NCBI GenBank assembly: GCA_945906975.1
Contig: CAMDRY010000027.1
Location: forward strand, 1-16,911
DNA length: 16,911 nt
Reading direction: 5' to 3'
Origin: Bordetella parapertussis
GTDB lineage: Bacteria; Pseudomonadota; Gammaproteobacteria; Burkholderiales; SG8-39
A program made the translations under genes and the position numbers. Of the stretch, positions 8,160-15,248 are shown in pieces. Numbering within the stretch: the first letter of the stretch is position 1; each line of letters begins with the position of its first letter. Below the pieces are notes generated by a model that saw only the letters and a program-made list of their open reading frames with translations, had not been told where the DNA came from and did no database searches.

Positions 8160-8221
8160 ATCGGCCTGCAACCCTTTTCTGGCGCGGATTTAACAAAACA
8201 AATTTACAAGAATTTTGCCTT

Positions 8222-8755
8222 TTAGCCGGCCTTCAATTCCTTTTCGAGCAGCGCGTGCAAGGCTTCGAAATCCAGCTCGCCAAGTAAACGTTTTACGATG
8301 CGCCCGTCCTTTGCAATGATGAAGGTGGTCGGGGTGAGACTGACATTGCCGAAACGCTGCGCCAGTTCGCCACTGACATCAAGCGCCACCTTGAACGGCA
8401 GTGCATTTTTCTGGGCGTAGTTGACGACGAAGTTGGGCCGGTCATAACGCATGGCAACGGCGATAGTCTCAAAACCACGCGGTTCAAACTTGCGGTAAGT
8501 CTCGACCAGTTTGGGCATTTCGCGCACGCAAACCTCGCAATCGGTGGCCCAGAAATTGACCAGCACCACCTTGCCGCGCAAATCGCTGGTGTTAATGCGC
8601 TCGCCCTTGAGGGTGTTGAACTGCACCTCGGGCGCCGCACCGTTCTTGAGCATGGTGGTGACAAACATCAACGCGCCTATTGTGGCCAGAGCCCCAATAA
8701 AGCTAAGCTGCTTCAGACTGATTAATTTTCTTCCAGGTGAACTCATGCGATCCAT
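8222..8755 (-). CDS. Membrane-anchored TlpA-like thiol-disulfide oxidoreductase
   Basis: This is a 177-residue thioredoxin-fold protein. An N-terminal transmembrane segment (LSFIGALATIGALMFVTTML) should anchor it in the inner membrane with the catalytic domain in the periplasm. The active site is CEVC in FWATDCEVCVREMP, with aspartate where TlpA/ResA proteins usually have tryptophan before the first cysteine; the cis-proline loop is SLTPTTFIIAKDG. It probably reduces periplasmic disulfides, with an unknown substrate. The ATG at 8755 is preceded by AAAAGG six bases upstream; ATG 8746 would give 174 residues. Either choice makes its start overlap that of the divergent DUF4197 gene. The open frame extends upstream, but only as antisense of that gene. 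Confidence 0.86.
   Translation of the reverse strand: MDRMSSPGRKLISLKQLSFIGALATIGALMFVTTMLKNGAAPEVQFNTLKGERINTSDLRGKVVLVNFWATDCEVCVREMPKLVETYRKFEPRGFETIAVAMRYDRPNFVVNYAQKNALPFKVALDVSGELAQRFGNVSLTPTTFIIAKDGRIVKRLLGELDFEALHALLEKELKAG
8735..8740 (+). promoter_or_regulatory. Ribosome binding site of the DUF4197 gene
   Basis: AGGTGA lies four bases before the ATG at 8745. It decides the start of the DUF4197 gene and places that ribosome binding site inside the first codons of the divergent thioredoxin gene. Confidence 0.7.
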
Positions 8756-9446
8756 TTTCGGCCTTTTATCCCTACTTGTCACTTTGACCCTCACGCTGGC
8801 GGCGGAACCTGTTCGGGCGATTTCACTCACCGACCTGAGCAACAAGGATACCGCCACGGGTTTGAAAGAGGCGCTGGCCACGGGCTCCCAGGTCGCGGTG
8901 CAAAAGCTGGGTGCCGAAAACGGCTTTTTCAGCAACGACAAGGTGAAAATCCCGCTGCCCGAGGCAATGCAAAAAGTCGACAGCCTGATGCGCAAGTTTG
9001 GCATGGGCAAACAGGCGGACGAATTGTTGCTGCGCATGAACCGCGCCGCAGAGGCCGCGGTTCCGGAAGCAAAGGCACTGCTACTCAACGCGGTCAAGCA
9101 GATGTCGTTCAAGGATGCCAAAGGCATTCTCACCGGAGGCAACGACGCTGCGACACAGTATTTCAAACGCGCCACCTCCGAGCAGATGCTGGTGAAATTC
9201 CTGCCTGTCGTAAAAAAATCAATGGAGAAGGTAAAACTCGCCGAGGTCTACAACGCCTATGCCGACCAAGGCGCCAAATTCGGCCTGGTCAAGGCCGAGG
9301 ACACGCGAATAGAAGATTACATCGCACGCAAGGCGCTGGACGGTCTTTTCACCATAATCGCCGAAGAGGAAAAGGCCATTCGGGCCGACCCGGTGGGACA
9401 GGCATCCAACATCCTGAAAAAAGTGTTTGGCGCGCTGGGCAAATAA
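8745..9446 (+). CDS. DUF4197 domain-containing secreted protein
   Basis: The product is a 233-residue protein with a Sec-type signal peptide (RSIFGLLSLLVTLTLTLA, cleavage near PVRA-I), so it is likely periplasmic. After the signal it matches the DUF4197 pattern: a start of the type ISLTDLSNKDTATGLKEAL, then a mostly helical body with GFFSNDKVKIPLPEAMQKV, KDAKGILTGGNDAATQYFK and a C-terminal DGLFTIIAEEEKAIRADP. The function of the family is unknown. The start is supported by AGGTGA at 8735-8740 and by the signal peptide. The ATG overlaps the start of the divergent TlpA-like gene, so its promoter must lie within that gene. The next gene is convergent, only 20 bases from its stop. Confidence 0.88.
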   Translation: MRSIFGLLSLLVTLTLTLAAEPVRAISLTDLSNKDTATGLKEALATGSQVAVQKLGAENGFFSNDKVKIPLPEAMQKVDSLMRKFGMGKQADELLLRMNRAAEAAVPEAKALLLNAVKQMSFKDAKGILTGGNDAATQYFKRATSEQMLVKFLPVVKKSMEKVKLAEVYNAYADQGAKFGLVKAEDTRIEDYIARKALDGLFTIIAEEEKAIRADPVGQASNILKKVFGALGK

Positions 9447-9466
9447 CCCGCGACGGGTCTGTGGCG

Positions 9467-10120
9467 CTAGTAGAACACCTGGCTTCGCGGCGATGCGTTC
9501 GAGATCACATCAAGCGCACGGCGGATAATTTCCGCCACACGCTGCAGGCCGGCAACCGAGAGTTGTGTCGGACTGGCATACATCTCCGGAACCCTGCCCA
9601 ACTGCCGCAGATCGGCAATGGCAAAACCGGCTGCGACCGCGCTTTTCAGGATGCGATCGTTGAACACGGCCAGCGCCGCGCAGGCCGCCTGCTGTTGCTC
9701 CCAATCAGGGTAGCGCGGCGGATACATGGTGCAAACGAGCGTAGGCAAGCGCGTCGACAACGCGGCGCGCGCAAGAATTTCCACGTGCCGCTCAAAGTCA
9801 TCCGCGGCGCTGCTAAGCTGTGCAAGACCGGCACGCCAAACCATCGCAGGCCCGTCCAGCAGACCGCTCGCGGCGATGGCATCGTTGCCCTCGATGTTGA
9901 TGACAATGTGGGACGCGTCTTCGGGGATGGATATCGCCGGCCCCGGGGTGGAGACTTGCGCCGCCGAAATCACCGAAAGCTTCCAGGGGAAGCGTGCTCC
10001 GGGCATGACAACCGACTCGAGACTGCCCTCCGGCAGGTCGGTGCGCACCGGCAGCAGCGAATCCCCCAGCAGCACGACGTGCGCTTGGGGGGTTTCTTCA
10101 AGCATCGGAAAATCGCTCAC
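9467..10120 (-). CDS. SGNH/GDSL hydrolase-like protein with degenerate catalytic site
   Basis: This is a 217-residue protein without a signal peptide. Two SGNH blocks are visible: the nucleophile block VVLLGDSLLPV (GDS) near residue 17 and the block III-like VINIEGNDAIAASGLLD (GND). At the C-terminal position where SGNH hydrolases carry the DxxH pair it reads YASPTQLSVAGLQRVAEII, without an obvious Asp or His. It may therefore be a divergent esterase subfamily that uses other residues, or an inactive relative; I favour the divergent subfamily. The GTG start at 10120 is backed by AGGAG five bases upstream. The gene lies 40 bases downstream of polA on the same strand and is probably cotranscribed with it. 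Confidence 0.68.
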   Translation of the reverse strand: MSDFPMLEETPQAHVVLLGDSLLPVRTDLPEGSLESVVMPGARFPWKLSVISAAQVSTPGPAISIPEDASHIVINIEGNDAIAASGLLDGPAMVWRAGLAQLSSAADDFERHVEILARAALSTRLPTLVCTMYPPRYPDWEQQQAACAALAVFNDRILKSAVAAGFAIADLRQLGRVPEMYASPTQLSVAGLQRVAEIIRRALDVISNASPRSQVFY

Positions 10121-10125
10121 ATGCG

Positions 10126-10130
10126 CTCCT
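10126..10130 (-). promoter_or_regulatory. Ribosome binding site deciding the GTG start of the SGNH-like gene
   Basis: On the minus strand AGGAG lies five bases before GTG 10120. This favours the GTG over the in-frame ATG at 10105 and lies in the 40-base spacer after polA. Confidence 0.65.
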
Positions 10131-10160
10131 GCCCTCGCGCGCCAAGCGCTCGATTTCGCA

Positions 10161-12884
10161 TCAATGCGCCGCCTCCCAGTTCAAGCCGGTGCCCACATCA
10201 ACCAGCAACGGCACTTCCAGGGCTGCCACACCAGTCATCAAGCGTGGCAACTCGGTTTTGACAACAGGCAGTTCCCCATCGGGAACTTCCAGTACCAGCT
10301 CATCGTGCACCTGCATGATCAGTCTGGACTTGAGCTTATCGCGGTCCAACCAACCCTGCACGGCGATCATCGCCAGTTTGATCAGGTCTGCGGCCGTACC
10401 CTGCATCGGCGCATTGATGGCGGCGCGCTCCGCACCCTGGCGGCGCGCTTGGTTCGACGAGCCGATTTCCTGCAGCCACAGCCTGCGGCCCAGCACGGTT
10501 TCAACGTAACCCGCATCACGCGCCTGCGCCCGGGTCTCATCCATGTACCGCTTGACGCCCGGATAGCGCGCAAAATAGCTGTCAATATAAGCCTGCGCCG
10601 TCGTGCGGTCGAGATTTAGCTGTGTCGCCAGGCCGAAGGCCGACATACCGTAGATCAGACCGAAGTTGATGGTCTTGGCGGCGCGGCGCTCATCCGCGCT
10701 GACCTCGCTGATGCTGCGGTTAAAGATCTCCGCTGCGGTGGCGCGGTGCACGTCTTCGCCCGCGGCGAAGGCCTTGAGCAAACCAGGGTCGCGCGAAAGG
10801 TGGGCCATGATGCGCAGTTCGATCTGCGAATAGTCGGCGGACACCAGCACATGGCCAGGCGGCGCAATAAAAGCCTCGCGAATGCGCCGGCCCTCGCCGG
10901 TGCGCACCGGGATATTCTGCAGATTCGGATCGTTCGAGGCAAGACGCCCGGTCACCGCCGTGGCCTGGCCGTAATTGGTATGAACACGCCCGGTGCGCGC
11001 ATTGACCATGCGCGGCAGCTTGTCCGTGTAAGTCGACTTGAGCTTGGTCAGTCCGCGATATTCAAGCAGCGTCTTGGGCAGCGGATAGTCAAGCGCCAGC
11101 TTTTCCAGCACCTCTTCGTCGGTCGAGGGTGCACCAGAGGGCGTTTTTTTCACCACTGGAAGCTTGAGTTGTTCGAAGAAAATCTCACCGATCTGCTTGG
11201 GTGAATTGAGGTTGAAGGGCTGTCCGGCCTCGACGAAAGCCTTTTTTTCCAGCGCCATCATTTTTGCGCCCAGTTCGGCGCTTTGCTTTTCGAGCAAACC
11301 GGTGTCGATCAGCACGCCGTTGCGCTCCATGCGAAACAGCACCTCGCGCGCGGGCATCTCGATGCCGGCGTAAACGTGTTGCAACCTGGCATCAGCTTGC
11401 AACTGTGCCGACAAGACACCATGCAGGCGCAGCGTGATGTCCGCGTCCTCGGCCGCATAGGCGGTGGCCAGTTCGAGGTCCACCTGGTCAAAGCCGATGC
11501 GCTTCGCGCCCTTGCCGGTGACCTCGTCGTAGGTGATGGTTTTGACGCCAAGGTGGCGCGCTGCGAGCGAATCCATGTCGTGGCGCATTTGACTCTCGAG
11601 CACATAGGATTCGAGCAGCGTGTCGTGCACGATGCCGCGCAAGCTGACCCCGTGGTTCGCAAACACGTGTTGGTCGTACTTGAGGTTTTGCCCAAGCTTG
11701 TGCCGTTGGGCGTTCTCCAGCCAGGGGCGCAGCAATTCGAGCGCGCGCGCAACCCCGACTTGTCCGGCGACACCGGGGCCGCTGTGCGCAAGCGGCAGAT
11801 AGGCGGCCTTGCCCGGCTCGACTGAAAACGATATGCCGACCAGTTGCGCCTGCAGCGGGTCGAGGCCGGTCGTCTCGGTATCGACAGACACAAGGTCCGC
11901 GCCCTCCAGAACGGCCAGCCAACGCAGAACATCCGCCTCGGTCAGCAGGGTTTCGTAATGACGTGGAATATCCGCGGCGAACACTTTTGCAGCCGGCGTA
12001 TCAGCGGCGGATGGGGCGCCCGCACCGGCGCCCGGCTGACCCTGTACTTCCTTCAACCAGGTCTTGAAACCGTAACGCTCGAACAGCGCTGCAAGCGTCG
12101 GTACATCCTGTTCCTTTGCCGCCAGATCGTGCAGGACGGATGGCAGCGCAACATCGCACTTCACCGTCAGCAAATAACGGCCCTTTGGCAGCCAGTCCAG
12201 GGCCTGGCGCAGGTTCTCGCCAACCGCGCCGCTGATTTCAGCGGCGTGCGCCATCACCGCATCGAGGCTGCCGTATTGCGTCAGCCACTTTACCGCCGTC
12301 TTCGGGCCGACCTTGTGAACACCGGGCACGTTATCCACCGTATCGCCGATCAACGACAGGTAATCGACGATCAATGCCGGCGGCACGCCGAATTTTTGCG
12401 CCACACCGGCTTCGTCGAGCACTTCGTTGCTCATGGTGTTGACCAGGGTCACGCCTTGGTTCACCAGTTGCGTGAGATCCTTGTCGCCGGTGGATACGAT
12501 GGTCTTGACGCCCGCGCGCGTCGCCATGCATGAGAGCGTGCCGATCACATCGTCGGCTTCCACGCCGTCTATCATCAGCAACGGCCAGCCAAGGGCGCGA
12601 ACCGCCTCGTGCAGCGGTTCGATCTGCGCCACCAGATCATCGGGCATGGGCGCACGGTTGGCCTTGTATTCAGGATAAGCGTCGTCGCGAAACGTTTTGC
12701 CCTTCGCATCGAACACACAGGCGAGATATTCTGCCTTGTAGTCGATTCTGAGGCAGCGTAGCATGTTGATCACGCCGTAGATCGCGCCTGTAGGTTCGCC
12801 ATGCGCATTGCGCAGGTCGGGCATTGCGTGAAAGGCACGGTACAGGTACGACGACCCGTCTACCAGAAGCAGTGTTTTATCCAA
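10161..12884 (-). CDS. polA: DNA polymerase I
   Basis: PolA fills gaps and removes RNA primers in replication and repair. The 907-residue product has all three domains: the N-terminal 5'-3' exonuclease (LLLVDGSSYLYRAFHAMPDL, GVEADDVIGTL, STGDKDLTQL, GDTVDNVPGV), a 3'-5' exonuclease with DTETTGLD near residue 335, which suggests intact proofreading metal ligands, and the polymerase domain. In the last, motif A (DYSQIELRI, about 683), motif B (RRAAKTINFGLIYG, about 736) and motif C (QVHDELVLEV, about 857) are intact. The start is TTG 12884: an in-frame TAG lies two codons upstream (12888-12890) and the next ATG falls inside the conserved N-terminus. No clear Shine-Dalgarno is visible. The SGNH-like gene follows on the same strand. 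Confidence 0.97.
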   Translation of the reverse strand: MDKTLLLVDGSSYLYRAFHAMPDLRNAHGEPTGAIYGVINMLRCLRIDYKAEYLACVFDAKGKTFRDDAYPEYKANRAPMPDDLVAQIEPLHEAVRALGWPLLMIDGVEADDVIGTLSCMATRAGVKTIVSTGDKDLTQLVNQGVTLVNTMSNEVLDEAGVAQKFGVPPALIVDYLSLIGDTVDNVPGVHKVGPKTAVKWLTQYGSLDAVMAHAAEISGAVGENLRQALDWLPKGRYLLTVKCDVALPSVLHDLAAKEQDVPTLAALFERYGFKTWLKEVQGQPGAGAGAPSAADTPAAKVFAADIPRHYETLLTEADVLRWLAVLEGADLVSVDTETTGLDPLQAQLVGISFSVEPGKAAYLPLAHSGPGVAGQVGVARALELLRPWLENAQRHKLGQNLKYDQHVFANHGVSLRGIVHDTLLESYVLESQMRHDMDSLAARHLGVKTITYDEVTGKGAKRIGFDQVDLELATAYAAEDADITLRLHGVLSAQLQADARLQHVYAGIEMPAREVLFRMERNGVLIDTGLLEKQSAELGAKMMALEKKAFVEAGQPFNLNSPKQIGEIFFEQLKLPVVKKTPSGAPSTDEEVLEKLALDYPLPKTLLEYRGLTKLKSTYTDKLPRMVNARTGRVHTNYGQATAVTGRLASNDPNLQNIPVRTGEGRRIREAFIAPPGHVLVSADYSQIELRIMAHLSRDPGLLKAFAAGEDVHRATAAEIFNRSISEVSADERRAAKTINFGLIYGMSAFGLATQLNLDRTTAQAYIDSYFARYPGVKRYMDETRAQARDAGYVETVLGRRLWLQEIGSSNQARRQGAERAAINAPMQGTAADLIKLAMIAVQGWLDRDKLKSRLIMQVHDELVLEVPDGELPVVKTELPRLMTGVAALEVPLLVDVGTGLNWEAAH

Positions 12885-13044
12885 GTTCTAAGTACTGTGC
12901 GGTCAGTGTCAGTTAGAAAACAGTGGGAAGGTAAGGCCGTGGCTTGAAAAAACAGATGCGGACTGCGCGGCCGAGGTGGTGCGCAGAAGGTGTACCCGCC
13001 GACGCTGCTGCCGACCCTTACGCGAAATTTCGGCTCCAACCCGC

Positions 13045-13072
13045 GCTATTTGCACCCCGCTATTTGCACCCC
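13045..13072. repeat. Two perfect tandem copies of a 14-base unit upstream of the LOG gene
   Basis: GCTATTTGCACCCC occurs twice with no gap (13045-13058 and 13059-13072) in the 243-base spacer between the divergent polA and LOG genes. It may be a paired regulator site or a simple duplication. Apart from this repeat, the adjoining hairpin and a Shine-Dalgarno, I see no gene or clear promoter in the spacer. Confidence 0.6.
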
Positions 13073-13073
13073 A

Positions 13074-13091
13074 GAAGCCGGTTCCGGCTTC
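13074..13091 (+). other. Hairpin in the leader of the LOG gene
   Basis: GAAGCCG (13074-13080) and CGGCTTC (13085-13091) pair perfectly around GTTC; pairing the outer loop bases would extend the stem to eight. The hairpin begins one base after the tandem repeat and ends 24 bases before the AGGAG of the LOG gene. No T-run follows, so a leader structure is more likely than a terminator. Confidence 0.45.
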
Positions 13092-13127
13092 CTTGCCAAC
13101 CCAGATTCACCCGTCAGGAGCAAGCTC

Positions 13128-13850
13128 ATGAGCGAAAAAATTCCCAAAGCCGCCGCGTCCCTCCCGGACACCTCGGGCAGCGTCGCCCGGGAAGCCTGGC
13201 ACCTGTTCGGCATTATGGCAGAATTTGTCGAGGCCACTGAACGGCTCAACCAGATCCGCCCGGCGGTCAGCATTTTCGGCAGCGCGCGCCTCGCGCCGGA
13301 TCATCCTTATTGCCAACTGGCTGAAAAAACCGCAAGGCTGCTCTCGGACGCGGGGTTTTCTGTCATCTCCGGCGGAGGGCCCGGTGTCATGGAAGCCTGC
13401 AACAAGGGTGCGCATTTCGGCCGCTCGCCATCGGTCGGACTCAACATCGAACTGCCACGCGAACAGTTCCCCAATGCTTATCAGGACATCAGCCTTTCTT
13501 TCCGCCATTTTTTCGCCCGCAAGGTAAGCTTTGTCAAATTCGCCGTGGCCTACGTGGTGTTGCCCGGGGGCTTCGGCACCCTGGACGAACTGACCGAGGC
13601 TCTAACCCTCGTCCAGACCGGCAAAACACGAAAAATGCCCATCATCCTGGTGCATGAGCCGTTCTGGCGCGGGTTTCTTGACTGGATGCGCGAGCGCATG
13701 GTGGCGGAAAAACTGATCATGCCCGAGGATCTGGACCTGATCCAGGTGATTGATGACCCGGCCGCCATCGTCGACACCATTTTCAAGCATTACGAAAAAC
13801 GCAATTTCGTCCCGTCCCACGCCGAGCGCGAGACCTTCCTCAACCTCTAG
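13128..13850 (+). CDS. LOG-family protein (TIGR00730 Rossmann fold nucleotide hydrolase)
   Basis: This is a 240-residue cytosolic protein of the LOG / lysine-decarboxylase-like family. Signature segments are SIFGSARLAPDHP, ISGGGPGVMEACNKGA near residue 82 and the PGGFGTLDEL motif at Pro146, which forms the nucleotide-binding and catalytic loop of LOG phosphoribohydrolases. Enzymes of this family hydrolyse nucleoside 5'-monophosphates to base and ribose 5-phosphate, including cytokinin ribotides in some members; lysine decarboxylase is an old misannotation. The ATG at 13128 is supported by AGGAG at 13116-13120. The gene is divergent from polA and is followed 54 bases later by the DUF2782 gene. 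Confidence 0.9.
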   Translation: MSEKIPKAAASLPDTSGSVAREAWHLFGIMAEFVEATERLNQIRPAVSIFGSARLAPDHPYCQLAEKTARLLSDAGFSVISGGGPGVMEACNKGAHFGRSPSVGLNIELPREQFPNAYQDISLSFRHFFARKVSFVKFAVAYVVLPGGFGTLDELTEALTLVQTGKTRKMPIILVHEPFWRGFLDWMRERMVAEKLIMPEDLDLIQVIDDPAAIVDTIFKHYEKRNFVPSHAERETFLNL

Positions 13851-13870
13851 CATTCTGAAACGCCCGGTTC

Positions 13871-13879
13871 TGTTAGAAT
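13871..13879 (+). promoter_or_regulatory. Extended -10 promoter for the DUF2782-thrB genes
   Basis: TGTTAGAAT contains the -10-like hexamer TAGAAT (13874-13879) preceded by the TGn element. No convincing -35 is seen. It lies just after the LOG stop and 25 bases before the preferred start (13905) of the DUF2782 gene, overlapping the alternative ATG at 13878. Confidence 0.5.
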
Positions 13880-13904
13880 GAAAGCCTTGATCGGGAACCA
13901 AAAT

Positions 13905-14240
13905 ATGCGCCATTTCCTTGCCATAGTCCTCCTCTTCGCAGCCCTGCCGCTGTACGCACAGGAACGCCCGAAATTCGATCCGGTACCGGCACCGCCGCCA
14001 GAGCCGGGCTTCAACTTTGACTCTGCCGTCGACGCCCCCACGGTTAACATCCGCCGTGGCGACATACAGCAGATAGAAGAACGTGCGTCCTCCATAGACG
14101 GCAAAAAAACCGTCACCGTCACCTCGCCCTCGGGAACCGAATACGAATTACGCGAGGATCTGGGCGATGGCGCACCCACACGTTCGCATCTGGGTGACTC
14201 CGGGTTGCGCGTGCCGTTATGGAAGATCGAAAAGTTCTGA
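13905..14240 (+). CDS. DUF2782 domain-containing secreted protein
   Basis: The product is a 111-residue protein with a Sec signal peptide (RHFLAIVLLFAALPLYAQ, cleavage after YA). The mature part is short, with a proline-rich start (DPVPAPPPEPGF) and a beta-rich body containing IRRGDIQQIEERA and TVTSPSGTEYELRED, as in DUF2782. The function is unknown; the family commonly sits beside polA and thrB in betaproteobacteria, as here. ATG 13905 is preferred because the ATG at 13878 (nine codons longer) overlaps the likely -10 element and would put a polar stretch before the signal peptide; a GGGA sequence lies upstream of 13905. Confidence 0.85.
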   Translation: MRHFLAIVLLFAALPLYAQERPKFDPVPAPPPEPGFNFDSAVDAPTVNIRRGDIQQIEERASSIDGKKTVTVTSPSGTEYELREDLGDGAPTRSHLGDSGLRVPLWKIEKF

Positions 14241-14251
14241 TGCCTCCCTGA

Positions 14252-14269
14252 CCGGGCTATCCAGCCCGG
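14252..14269 (+). other. GC-rich hairpin between DUF2782 and thrB
   Basis: CCGGGCT (14252-14258) and AGCCCGG (14263-14269) are perfect inverted arms around ATCC, 11 bases after the DUF2782 stop and 27 bases before the thrB start. No T-run follows. It may reduce read-through or stabilise the upstream mRNA, but a standard intrinsic terminator is not supported. Confidence 0.4.
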
Positions 14270-14295
14270 CCTGAACCGCCACATCCGGTTGCCTC

Positions 14296-15237
14296 GTGTC
14301 CGTTTTCACCACAGTAACGCCAAACCAGCTTTCCCACTGGCTGCAACGCTATTCCATAGGCAGCCTTGTTGATCTCAAGGGCATAGCCTCGGGAATAGAA
14401 AACACCAACTATTTCGTCACCACCGACCAGGGGCGCTACGTCCTCACCTTGTTTGAACGCCTCGCGCCTAGTGAACTGCCGTTTTATCTCGACCTCATGG
14501 CGCATTTGGCGCACCACGGCATACCCAGCCCGCTTCCCATCGCCGACCAGGACAACCGCCTGCTCGGCGAACTCAACGGCAAGCCGGCGGCGCTGGTCAC
14601 GCGCCTCTCGGGTGAACCGGTGATGCACCCCGCGCCGGCGCATTGCGCCAGCATCGGTGAAGTGCTCGCCGACATGCACATCGCCGGACGCTCCTACCGA
14701 GCGGCGCAGCACAATCCGCGCGGTCCACATTGGTGGGTTTGGGCGGCGCCGCAGGTGATGCCGTTTCTCGACACGCCCAAAGCGGCACTGTTGCGCAATG
14801 AACTCGAATTTCAATCGCAACACCGCCACGATGCCCTACCGCGCGGGCCGGTGCACGCCGACCTGTTCCGCGACAACGTACTGTTCGACGGCCCCCGTGT
14901 TGGCGGCGTGATCGATTTTTACTTCGCCGGCGTCGACGCCTTGCTCTACGACGTTGCGGTAACCCTGAACGACTGGTGCATTGACGCCGCCGGCAACATC
15001 GACGCGGCCCGCTCATGCGCGCTGCTCGGCGCCTATCGGGCCCGCCGCGACTTCACGCCCGAAGAGCGCGCCGCCTGGCCGGTGATGTTGCGCGCAGGTG
15101 CTTTACGCTTCTGGTTGTCGCGGCTGTTTGATTTTTACCTGCCGCGCCCGGGCGAAATGACACACGCACACGATCCGGAACATTTCCGCCGCATCCTAGA
15201 ATTGCGCATCGCCGGTGCCGCGGCGCTGCCCACCTGA
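14296..15237 (+). CDS. thrB: Homoserine kinase (APH-fold, ThrB type II)
   Basis: This 313-residue cytosolic kinase phosphorylates L-homoserine using ATP in threonine synthesis. It belongs to the aminoglycoside-phosphotransferase-like homoserine kinases of Pseudomonas and betaproteobacteria, not the GHMP kinase type of E. coli. The N-terminus TTVTPNQLSHWLQRYSIG and GIENTNYFV are typical. The catalytic loop is HADLFRDN (His187, Asp189, Asn194), and the metal-binding aspartate is Asp207 in GVIDFYFAG. The start is GTG 14296; no ATG at the expected position is seen and the ribosome binding site is weak. The membrane protein gene begins 11 bases after the stop, suggesting one transcript. Confidence 0.94.
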   Translation: MSVFTTVTPNQLSHWLQRYSIGSLVDLKGIASGIENTNYFVTTDQGRYVLTLFERLAPSELPFYLDLMAHLAHHGIPSPLPIADQDNRLLGELNGKPAALVTRLSGEPVMHPAPAHCASIGEVLADMHIAGRSYRAAQHNPRGPHWWVWAAPQVMPFLDTPKAALLRNELEFQSQHRHDALPRGPVHADLFRDNVLFDGPRVGGVIDFYFAGVDALLYDVAVTLNDWCIDAAGNIDAARSCALLGAYRARRDFTPEERAAWPVMLRAGALRFWLSRLFDFYLPRPGEMTHAHDPEHFRRILELRIAGAAALPT

Positions 15238-15248
15238 GGCCTCCATCT

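Noticed and set aside
9461..10261. 266-codon plus-strand open frame opposite the SGNH-like gene
   Set aside because: The minus-strand gene has GDS and GND motifs and a good ribosome binding site. The plus-strand product is Arg-rich, with no motif, and also runs into polA.
14252..14269. Intrinsic terminator after DUF2782
   Set aside because: The hairpin is not followed by a T-run, and the next gene starts within 30 bases on the same strand.
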